From contig JADLGZ010000066.1 in the NCBI GenBank assembly GCA_020849075.1, forward strand, positions 1-5,360: a stretch of DNA of 5,360 nucleotides. The letters run 5' to 3'. This document shows, in pieces, positions 1 through 5,360 of the stretch (positions are counted from its first letter, which is position 1; every line of letters starts with the position of its first letter). Source of the stretch: Fimbriimonadaceae bacterium. GTDB taxonomy: Bacteria > Armatimonadota > Fimbriimonadia > Fimbriimonadales > Fimbriimonadaceae. A model generated the notes under the pieces. The model saw nothing but the letters and a program-made list of their open reading frames with translations. It made no database searches and was not told where the DNA came from. The translations under genes and the position numbers were made by a program.

Positions 1-2046
1 ACAAAACGCCTTAACCTCCTTCCACTCTAAGTCCGGCTTGAGCGGCAAGCAAACATGTAAGCCTTTGCCGCCACTGGTCTTGACCCAACTCTTCAACCCT
101 AGGCGCTCCAACACTGCCCGAACATTGCTCGCCGCCCGCACCACATCGGGCCAGTCCAAGCCCGCGTCAGGGTCAAGGTCAAACGTAATGCGGTCTGGTC
201 GCTCCAGATCACTGGCTCGGCTCCCCCAAGGGTGAATCTCCATCACCCCAAACTGGGCAAGGGCCACCAACCCCGGCGAGCCATCAAGCCCAATGCCGTA
301 CCCATCATCAATCGGCACTGGGTGCAAGTCATCCGGCAACGAGTCAGTGTAATTCTTCTGAAAGAATAACTCCCCCGCCAGGCCTTGAGGAGCCCGGACA
401 ATCGACAGGGCCCGATCCAATAGGTGCGGCAATAGCCACGGCGATACCGCCACCAAATACTCTGCTAATTGCAGCTTCGTAACCCCATCTTTGGGATAGA
501 TCACGCGGTCAGGGTTCGTCACGCGGACTACTTCCTCCGCCGCATGCTCCAACACAACCTCTGACGCTAGCTTGTCATCACGGAACCCCTTGAATACCGG
601 ATGGCGCAATCGTCCATCTGGTGTCCAATTGCTAAACTCAACCTCGCAAACCAACTCTGGCTCCACATAGTGCATGCCCTTCATCTCCTCCTTGGACATC
701 CCCGGCTCAAATGGAGACACGTCACGCTCCCTGAAGCGATCAAAAGTGGACTTCAACTTCTTATCATCAAAGCCGGAGCCCACCCGCCCCGCAAAGATCA
801 GCTTCCCATCCTGGTAGGCCCCCACCGCCAACGAGCCAAACCCCGTTCGAGAGCCACCCGGCTCCGTATAACCCCCCACGACAAACTCCTGCCGCTCAAT
901 GCACTTCACCTTGACCCAGTCGCGGGTACGCGCTTGACGATACTTAGCGTCCACCCGCTTGCTGACGATTCCCTCCAGCCCTTGCTCTGCCGCCTGGCGA
1001 AACACTGCCGGCCCATGCCCCAAGATATGGTCGCTAAACATCACTCCTTCCACATCCTTCAGGACCTCTTTAAGGAGAGTCTTTCGCTCTAGCAGGGGCC
1101 GATTGGTCAGGTCATGCCCTTCCACAAACGGCATATCAAAAACAAAGTAGCTTAACTTCGCGTACGTGCCCTCAATGAAGCCTTGCAAAGCCGCGAAATC
1201 GGAAATCCCCTTCTCATTGAGGACCACGACTTCCCCATCCAAAATAGCCTCCCGTAGCGGTATCGCCTCCACCGATCGCGCAATTGACTTGAAGTCCTTG
1301 GTGTAATCCACCCCATTTCGGCTCATTAACCGCGCCTTCCCATCCTTCAGGAACGCCAGGATCCGGTAACCATCGAACTTGATCTCATGAATCCAGTCCT
1401 CACCCTGCGGCGGATGCTCAGCCAACGTAGCCAGCTGGGGGCGCATCTCCTTAGGCATCGCCGTGGTCGCTTGGGCCGACGCTCCACGGGCAATCTCGTC
1501 CATGGTCCGCCCGGTCGTCACGCTCGTCGAAAACTGCTCCGGCAGGTCCTCCCCGTCGGTCCGCACCGCCGCATCCTTTTCCTTCAAGAACAGCCACGGA
1601 ATTTGCGTCTCGCCGTCCTTGGGCTTCATCCGAATGAGCGCCCACTTGCCCTTCATCCGCTCCCCATGGAAGGTGACCTTCATCTCCCCCTTGGCCAAGT
1701 CCGTGTCGGGGTCCGTGTCGCAAGTGAACGTGCCATGATCCCACAACATGACGCTGCCGCCCCCATACTCACCCTTGGGGATAGTGCCCTCAAAGCTCCC
1801 GTACTCAATCGGGTGATCCTCGACCTGCACCGCCAATCGTTTATTCGAAGGGTCAAGGCTCGGCCCCTTGGGCATCGCCCAACTCTTCAGAACCCCGTCG
1901 ATCTCAAGCCGTAAGTCAAAGTGCAGGCGTGTAGCATCGTGCTTCTGCACACAAAACCGACCATGCGACTCGCCTGGGTCCGAACCCGCCGGCTCCGCGG
2001 TCTTCGAAAAATCTCGTTTTGCTCGGTAGGGGCCTAGCTTCCTCAC
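1..2046 (-). CDS. ligD: NHEJ DNA ligase LigD (PE-Lig-Pol order), 3' end cut by window edge
   Basis: Multifunctional end-processing ligase of bacterial non-homologous end joining, working with Ku. The frame is open from 2046 to base 1: 682 visible residues, no stop. Domain order is phosphoesterase, ATP-dependent ligase, primase-polymerase (the Pseudomonas-type order). PE (about residues 1-150) has H36, H42, D44, R46, H78 and Y82, with the spacing of the Pseudomonas LigD PE active site. The ligase domain (about 200-490) has nucleophile K223 in KFDG, LDGE at 269-272, EGIVSKR at 358-364, WVKVK at 377-381, then an OB fold ending in LRHPVFKGFR. Pol (from about 503) opens with TNPDRVIYP and has metal-binding D623 and D625 in FDLDPD and GLHV at 662-665; roughly the last 100 residues are missing. 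The GTG start at 2046 is chosen because it overlaps the ku stop as GTGA and precedes the conserved YRAKRDFSKT segment; no other start fits. Translation is probably coupled to ku. All visible catalytic residues are intact, so an active enzyme is expected. Confidence 0.96.
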   Translation of the reverse strand, partial: MRKLGPYRAKRDFSKTAEPAGSDPGESHGRFCVQKHDATRLHFDLRLEIDGVLKSWAMPKGPSLDPSNKRLAVQVEDHPIEYGSFEGTIPKGEYGGGSVMLWDHGTFTCDTDPDTDLAKGEMKVTFHGERMKGKWALIRMKPKDGETQIPWLFLKEKDAAVRTDGEDLPEQFSTSVTTGRTMDEIARGASAQATTAMPKEMRPQLATLAEHPPQGEDWIHEIKFDGYRILAFLKDGKARLMSRNGVDYTKDFKSIARSVEAIPLREAILDGEVVVLNEKGISDFAALQGFIEGTYAKLSYFVFDMPFVEGHDLTNRPLLERKTLLKEVLKDVEGVMFSDHILGHGPAVFRQAAEQGLEGIVSKRVDAKYRQARTRDWVKVKCIERQEFVVGGYTEPGGSRTGFGSLAVGAYQDGKLIFAGRVGSGFDDKKLKSTFDRFRERDVSPFEPGMSKEEMKGMHYVEPELVCEVEFSNWTPDGRLRHPVFKGFRDDKLASEVVLEHAAEEVVRVTNPDRVIYPKDGVTKLQLAEYLVAVSPWLLPHLLDRALSIVRAPQGLAGELFFQKNYTDSLPDDLHPVPIDDGYGIGLDGSPGLVALAQFGVMEIHPWGSRASDLERPDRITFDLDPDAGLDWPDVVRAASNVRAVLERLGLKSWVKTSGGKGLHVCLPLKPDLEWKEVKAFC
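1699..1722 (-). repeat. 12-base in-frame tandem repeat inside ligD
   Basis: Two adjacent 12-base units share their first ten bases on the plus strand (GTCCGTGTCG at 1699-1708 and 1711-1720). On the coding strand they give the acidic stretch DTDPDTDL, residues 110-117 of LigD, in a loop late in the phosphoesterase domain. The family varies in length at this point, so a small tandem duplication tolerated in a surface loop is a reasonable reading. Chance cannot be excluded at this length. Confidence 0.5.
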
Positions 2047-2840
2047 GCTTTCTTGGCTTTAGCCATGCTCTCTTTCAGGAGCGACATGATATCAATAACC
2101 TCACTGTCATCGCCTTCGGATACCACCTCAACCGCCCTCTCGCCGCCTTCTTTCGATCGCTCTTCAACCCACTTCAAGAAGCGCTCTTTGTACTCGTCCC
2201 TGTACTTTCCTGGCTCAAACTCATGCGTCATCGTCGCGATAAGCTGCTGCGCCATGTCTAGTTCCGCAGGGGTCGCGCCGACTTCTTCGGCCGTACCAGG
2301 CAGGTCATCGGCCTTTGGTTCGCGCAACTCACTTGGGTAGCGCAAAAGATACAGCTTGATCCCATTGCCCTCCGGCCATACCGCACACAGATATTGCCGG
2401 GTTCGGATGACAACCTTGGCGATCCCAACCTTGTTCTTCTCCTTGAGGGCATCCCGAAGGATGACGTAGGCCTTCCTGCCGCGCTTTTCAGGCAGTAAGA
2501 AGTAGGGCTTATCGAAATAGGATGGGGTGATCGCTTCCGCGTCCACGAAATCGGTGATCTCGACACTCTGGTTAGATTCGGCCGCTAAGCTGGCAAGATC
2601 GTCTTCGCTAAACGTAATGTAGCTTCCGTCTTCGAGTTCGTAACCTTTGACGATGTTTTCTTTCTCAACTGGCTTGCCCGTTTTTTCGTTGATGCGCTGG
2701 TTCCGAATCCGGGCATTATTCGCCTTGTCAAGCAGGTTAAACCGGACCGCCCCTTCAGATGTTTCCTCGCCCCCAAACAGGAGCACCGGAATCGCAACGA
2801 GCCCAAACGAGATCTGCCCCTTCCAAATTGGTCGTGCCAT
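2043..2840 (-). CDS. ku: Ku, DNA end-binding protein of bacterial NHEJ
   Basis: Homodimeric ring protein that threads onto double-strand DNA ends, bridges them and recruits LigD. Its 265 residues are a normal full length for bacterial Ku. The N-terminus (ARPIWKGQISFGLVAIPV, residues 2-19) is the family signature. The beta-barrel core follows, with VKGYELEDGSYI (64-75), ITDFVD (95-100), YFDKPYFLLP (108-117), AYVILRDALKE (124-134) and VGIAKVVIRTR (138-148). The helical arm has MAQQLIATMTHEFEP (196-210) and YRDEYKERFLKWVE (213-226). The tail (VIDIMSLLKESMAKAKKA, 248-265) is short and ends in lysines, matching the minimal Ku C-terminus that contacts DNA and LigD. The ATG at 2840 begins exactly at the conserved N-terminus. 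No Shine-Dalgarno is visible before it; a TATACT hexamer lies 11 bases upstream. The stop overlaps the ligD start by 4 bases. Confidence 0.97.
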   Translation of the reverse strand: MARPIWKGQISFGLVAIPVLLFGGEETSEGAVRFNLLDKANNARIRNQRINEKTGKPVEKENIVKGYELEDGSYITFSEDDLASLAAESNQSVEITDFVDAEAITPSYFDKPYFLLPEKRGRKAYVILRDALKEKNKVGIAKVVIRTRQYLCAVWPEGNGIKLYLLRYPSELREPKADDLPGTAEEVGATPAELDMAQQLIATMTHEFEPGKYRDEYKERFLKWVEERSKEGGERAVEVVSEGDDSEVIDIMSLLKESMAKAKKA

Positions 2841-2851
2841 ATGTGGGGCTT

Positions 2852-2880
2852 AGTATAGACGGTTTACTGCTCGCGACCAA
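2852..2880 (-). promoter_or_regulatory. Candidate promoter for ku-ligD, giving a nearly leaderless mRNA
   Basis: The minus strand reads TATACT at 2857-2852 (5 of 6 matches to TATAAT). A weak -35 candidate, TTGGTC, sits at 2880-2875 with a 17-base spacer. Transcription would start near 2845, about five bases before the ku ATG. No Shine-Dalgarno is visible between this box and the ATG, which fits a leaderless or very short leader. The -35 candidate lies within the last codons and stop region of the CAP gene. This is a prediction from sequence only; ku could also be read through from upstream. Confidence 0.45.
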
Positions 2881-3352
2881 ACTCTTGAACCCAATACCAC
2901 TTGTATTTGGACTCATCATCAAAGTAGAAGCCAACGCCCAAGTGCTTCACTTTGTCGCATAGAATTGCCTTTCGGTGGCTCGGCGAGTTCATCCACCCTT
3001 CTACCACCTGCGCCGCCGTCGGGTAACCCGCTGCAATGTTCTCGCGCAGGGTCTGATAATTCGTATAGCCAAACGAAGGCACCCGCTGCCCAATGCTGCG
3101 ATCCAGCGAGTCCACATGCGCGAAGTAATTGTTGATCGCCATGTCCTCCGCCATCCACTGAGCCGCCTTCTCCAATCGCGTTTCATAGGTTAGCGGCGGC
3201 AACTTGAACTTTGCCCGCTCAGCATTGGTCAAGACCAAGACCTCCTGCGTCAATTCCTTACGCGACTTCGCCGCATCCAACAGAGGAATCGCTGTCGCGA
3301 GGGGCGCCAAAACGCCAAACAGCATCGAAACGAGGAGTGCACGATTCAGCAT
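2864..3352 (-). CDS. Secreted CAP/SCP-domain protein (YkwD-like)
   Basis: A 162-residue protein of unknown exact role. Residues 1-21 form a signal peptide: basic N-terminus, hydrophobic core LLVSMLFGVLAPLA, and a small-residue cleavage site near TA-IP, so the mature protein should be exported. There is no lipobox. Residues about 36-160 are one CAP (cysteine-rich secretory/antigen 5/PR-1) domain: LTNAERAKFKLPPL (41-54), NNYFAHVD (74-81), the REN motif (103-105), SPSHRKAIL (123-131) and YWVQEFG (153-159). H79, E104 and H126 are the usual cavity residues of the family. Bacterial single-domain members of this type are common and mostly uncharacterised; a wall, matrix or ligand-binding role is possible. 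Only one cysteine (C132) occurs, so the disulfides of eukaryotic members are absent. The ATG at 3352 is the only good start upstream of the signal peptide. The gene lies 23 bases before ku; no shared function is evident. Confidence 0.92.
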   Translation of the reverse strand: MLNRALLVSMLFGVLAPLATAIPLLDAAKSRKELTQEVLVLTNAERAKFKLPPLTYETRLEKAAQWMAEDMAINNYFAHVDSLDRSIGQRVPSFGYTNYQTLRENIAAGYPTAAQVVEGWMNSPSHRKAILCDKVKHLGVGFYFDDESKYKWYWVQEFGREQ

Positions 3353-3356
3353 GATT

Positions 3357-3376
3357 GAGGGGGGAATTCCACCTCC
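3357..3376 (-). promoter_or_regulatory. Shine-Dalgarno with potential hairpin before the CAP gene
   Basis: The strongest Shine-Dalgarno in the window, GGAGGTGG, begins at 3376 on the minus strand but lies about 18 bases from the CAP ATG, which is too far for usual use. The intervening bases hold a complementary C-rich run. GAGG (3375-3372) can pair with CCTC (3360-3357) and GGAA with TTCC across a GAATTC centre, with a small internal loop. Such a fold would hide the ribosome site, so it may control translation. Pairing was judged by eye; no folding energy was computed. Confidence 0.35.
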
Positions 3377-3379
3377 ACG

Positions 3380-3395
3380 CTGGGAAGCTACCCAG
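3380..3395. promoter_or_regulatory. Near-perfect 16-bp palindrome upstream of the CAP gene (possible operator)
   Basis: The sequence CTGGGAAGCTACCCAG is a 16-base inverted repeat with a single mismatched pair (A opposite A), made of CTGGG/CCCAG arms around AGCT. It lies 28-43 bases upstream of the CAP start, directly after a weak -10-like TATTAC (3400-3395, minus strand). That is where a repressor site would lie. The arms are too short and lack a following T-run, so a terminator for the dGTPase-like gene is less likely. The binding protein, if any, is unknown. Confidence 0.35.
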
Positions 3396-3424
3396 TAATA
3401 TTTCGGGTTCTCAGGACCAAATCA

Positions 3425-4420
3425 TCAGGTCTGGCGAGGAAACTGGGCAAACCCCTCTGGCACCCGAAGTCGCTCAAACTCGGCAATCGCGAACCGATCG
3501 GTCATCCCTGCCACATAGTCCACCGCTTCGTGCCAAGGCTTGTCTTTGGCGTGGTAACCAAAGAGTTCGCCCACTAATAGCTTTGATTTCTCAAGTTCGG
3601 GCGCAAGCGTCGGATACCGGAAGTATACGTTGGAGAACATCCAGTCCTTCAAGCGATTCATCACGTCCAGCATCTCCGGGCTCAGTGCCACCCAATCGTG
3701 ACTGCTTCTAACCACATCCATCACCATCGCCCCAATCCGAGGGCCACTTGTCCGCCCTAGGAAGGCAAACTCACCCGGAACCTCCGCGATCATCCCGCTT
3801 CGAATCGCATCCTCAAGATCATGGTTGAGATATGCAATCCGGTCGCTGATCCGAACCACCGCCGACTCCCAACTGGGGGAAAAACTAGACTCGTCCGCCC
3901 TCAAATCCTTCTCCCCCTTACTATGCCCTCCAATTCCCTCCAGCGTCTCCCGCGTTAGGTTCAGCGGCTCCAGCAAAGTGAGCGCCCTCAAAGACTGGTC
4001 CACATGCCGAAATCCGTCGCCCCCCAGCGCACGAACCGCTTCATCAAGAGCCGCTTCCCCGGCATGCCCAAACGGTGGATGCCCCGTATCATGTCCCAGG
4101 GCAATCGCCTCCGTCAGATCCTCGTTCAACCGCAAAGCACGGCTGATTGTCCGCGCGATCTGGGCGACCTCGAGCGTATGGGTTAGCCTCGTGCGGTAGT
4201 GATCCCCCGTCGGCGCGATGAAGACCTGAGTCTTGTGCTTGAGGCGCCGAAAAGCCTTGCTGTGAATGATTCGGTCACGATCTCGCTGAAAACAGGTTCG
4301 AATCGGGTCCGGATCTTCCGCCCGTTCGCGCCCCCGTGAATCTGCTGCCCGCACCGCATGGGCTGAGAGAGTCTCGCGCTCAATCGCCTCCGTCGCCTCT
4401 CGAATCCCATCCACGATCAA
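3425..4420 (-). CDS. dGTP triphosphohydrolase-like HD-domain protein
   Basis: Family members hydrolyse a (deoxy)nucleoside triphosphate to the nucleoside and tripolyphosphate, in the cytoplasm, adjusting dNTP pools. The 331 residues match the shorter dGTPase-like class. Seen here: the N-terminal signature RDRDRIIHSKAFRRLKHKTQVF (from 46), TGDHYRTRLTHTLEVAQIAR (71-90), the HD motif GHDTGHPPFGHAGE (109-122), HVDQSLRALTLLE (138-150), LTRETLEGI (154-162) and RISDRIAYLNHDLEDA (189-204). The metal ligands H81, H110, D111 and D192 are all present, so it should be active; the true substrate is not known from sequence. The start is uncertain: the only in-frame candidates before the conserved region are TTG at 4420 and GTG at 4414, neither with a clear Shine-Dalgarno. 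An upstream in-frame stop rules out a longer N-terminus. It begins 20 bases after the permease stop and may be co-transcribed with it. I leave the symbol blank because this short class differs from E. coli Dgt. Confidence 0.92.
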   Translation of the reverse strand: MIVDGIREATEAIERETLSAHAVRAADSRGRERAEDPDPIRTCFQRDRDRIIHSKAFRRLKHKTQVFIAPTGDHYRTRLTHTLEVAQIARTISRALRLNEDLTEAIALGHDTGHPPFGHAGEAALDEAVRALGGDGFRHVDQSLRALTLLEPLNLTRETLEGIGGHSKGEKDLRADESSFSPSWESAVVRISDRIAYLNHDLEDAIRSGMIAEVPGEFAFLGRTSGPRIGAMVMDVVRSSHDWVALSPEMLDVMNRLKDWMFSNVYFRYPTLAPELEKSKLLVGELFGYHAKDKPWHEAVDYVAGMTDRFAIAEFERLRVPEGFAQFPRQT

Positions 4421-4440
4421 TAAGGACGACCCGTGCCGCG

Positions 4441-5360
4441 TTATTCGCTTCGCAAGGCATCAATTGGGTGTAACTTCGCCGCCCGAGCCGCCGGGTAAAA
4501 GCCAAACACCACCCCAATCAAGGCCGAAAATACCATCGAACCAATCGCCGCCCCCACCGGGAAAGGAGCCGCCAGGCCGCCCGCACGCGGCCATTTGGTC
4601 AACATCGTGATAATCGTGAGCAAATTGCCAAACCCCCAGGCAATGCCCATTCCGATCAAACCGCCCAAGAGGGTCAAGGTCGCCGATTCGATCAAGAATT
4701 GGCTCATGATCGCAAAAGGCTTGGCCCCAACCGCCTTGCGCAGGCCAATCTCCCGCGTCCGTTCGGTCACTGAAACGAGCATGATGTTCATCACGCCAAT
4801 CCCCCCGACCAGGAGCGATAGCGCGGCAATCCCCGACAAAATCATCCCGATCACACCCAAAATGCCCTGAAAGATCTTCAAGACATTCTCACTGGATTCG
4901 ACCTTGTAAATATTTCGGCCGCCCGATCTCAACATGAGGGCCTCCCATATCTTGTCCATCACCTTATTGATCGTCAATCCCTTCTTGGCCCGGAGCAGGA
5001 TCAGGTCCACGTTCTCACCCCCCAACCACTTCGCATTAGCCGTCGCCAAGGGAACAAACATCACTTTCGTATCTCGCTCCCCCATCAACTCAAGATTCTT
5101 GGCGACCCCGATGACCTCAACCGTCAGCCCACCGAGCTGTACCACCTTCCCAATGCTATCGCCCTTGGGAAACAGACCCTTCTCAACATCCTCGCTGATC
5201 ACCGCCACGCTCGCCTTGGTCGTTTGATCTTGTTCACTGATCTGCCGCCCCTTCAAGAGCTCCACCGTGTTCAGCGTCACAAAGTTCTGGTCAATGCCCT
5301 TGACCCCGACCCCCTCAAGTTCTGTCGTTCCCGCTCGTAGGTCATGTTTCCCTGCTTCGC
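4441..5360 (-). CDS. MacB/FtsX-type ABC transporter permease, C-terminal part
   Basis: Inner-membrane permease subunit of a MacB-like (type VII) ABC system, which couples ATP hydrolysis to movement of a periplasmic domain for export or release of substrates such as lipoproteins or antimicrobials. The frame stays open to the right edge: 305 complete residues plus two bases are visible, and the N-terminal membrane helix is off the window. The GTG at 5280 is internal, not the start. The first half is the end of the MacB periplasmic core domain (ELLKGRQIS..., VAVISEDV, GGLTVEVIGVA). The FtsX domain follows, with a first membrane helix at about 4866-4780 holding the hallmark GGIGVMNIMLVSVTERTREI, then the coupling helix GLRKAVGAK. 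Two more helices lie at about 4692-4603 and 4557-4495. The tail GFYPAARAAKLHPIDALRSE is typical. The cognate ATPase and substrate cannot be told from here. Confidence 0.93.
   Translation of the reverse strand, partial: EAGKHDLRAGTTELEGVGVKGIDQNFVTLNTVELLKGRQISEQDQTTKASVAVISEDVEKGLFPKGDSIGKVVQLGGLTVEVIGVAKNLELMGERDTKVMFVPLATANAKWLGGENVDLILLRAKKGLTINKVMDKIWEALMLRSGGRNIYKVESSENVLKIFQGILGVIGMILSGIAALSLLVGGIGVMNIMLVSVTERTREIGLRKAVGAKPFAIMSQFLIESATLTLLGGLIGMGIAWGFGNLLTIITMLTKWPRAGGLAAPFPVGAAIGSMVFSALIGVVFGFYPAARAAKLHPIDALRSE

Noticed and set aside
601..1092. Plus-strand open frame of 163 codons
   Set aside because: It lies wholly antisense to the ligase and OB-fold part of ligD, whose frame carries clear conserved motifs. 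The product resembles no family and is rich in residues expected from reverse-complement codons.
1387..1914. Plus-strand open frame of 175 codons
   Set aside because: Antisense to the PE-Lig region of ligD. Its arginine, leucine and histidine richness is what a mirrored GC-rich gene gives.
3380..3395. Inverted repeat as a terminator of the dGTPase-like gene
   Set aside because: Stem of only five base pairs before a mismatch and no T-run after it on the minus strand, so it is better read as a protein-binding palindrome or chance.
3395..3420. TTGGTC (3420-3415) plus TATTAC (3400-3395) as a full promoter for the CAP gene
   Set aside because: The 14-base spacer is too short for a normal sigma-70-type promoter and both boxes are weak. 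Only the -10-like box is mentioned, as context for the palindrome.
3355..3711. Plus-strand open frame spanning the CAP-dGTPase gap
   Set aside because: Most of it is antisense to the dGTPase-like gene, with low-complexity composition, no domain and no ribosome site.
5278..5280. GTG at 5280 as the start of the permease gene
   Set aside because: The same frame stays open upstream to the window edge, and a start here would delete the N-terminal membrane helix and much of the periplasmic domain.

Overview
The window carries five tightly packed genes, all on the minus strand. In transcription order (right to left) they are: the C-terminal part of a MacB/FtsX-type ABC transporter permease, a dGTP triphosphohydrolase-like HD-domain protein, a small secreted CAP/SCP (YkwD-like) protein, the DNA-end-binding protein Ku, and the multidomain NHEJ ligase LigD, which runs off the left edge. 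Gaps are 20, 72 and 23 bases, and ku and ligD overlap by 4 bases. No stretch over about 300 bases lacks a gene. I saw no tRNA, rRNA, CRISPR array, insertion sequence or attachment site.

Organism: a bacterium of moderately high GC. Start regions have weak or absent Shine-Dalgarno sequences and use ATG, GTG and probably TTG. One gene (ku) has a -10-like hexamer so close to its ATG that a nearly leaderless transcript is likely. The proteins look typical of free-living environmental bacteria with NHEJ. The lineage cannot be fixed from this window; Armatimonadota (Fimbriimonadia-like) is a loose guess only.

Layout: bases 4441-5360 hold the permease (N-terminus and any partner ATPase lie off the right edge). 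Bases 3425-4420 hold the dGTPase-like gene. Bases 3353-3424 are the only real intergenic region, with a 16-bp near-palindrome and a Shine-Dalgarno sequence that can fold against C-rich sequence just before the start codon. Bases 2864-3352 hold the CAP protein. Bases 2043-2840 hold ku, and bases 1-2046 hold ligD, open to the left edge.

How the genes work together: Ku and LigD form the complete bacterial two-protein non-homologous end-joining machine. Ku binds and bridges double-strand ends, and LigD trims 3' ends (PE), seals nicks (Lig) and fills gaps (Pol). Their GTGA overlap implies coupled translation. The dGTPase-like enzyme could affect nucleotide pools used during repair, but a functional link is only suggested by proximity. 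The CAP protein and the permease act at the cell envelope and have no evident role in repair. I did not find an unmistakably new system; the most interesting signals are regulatory ones at the ku and CAP starts.
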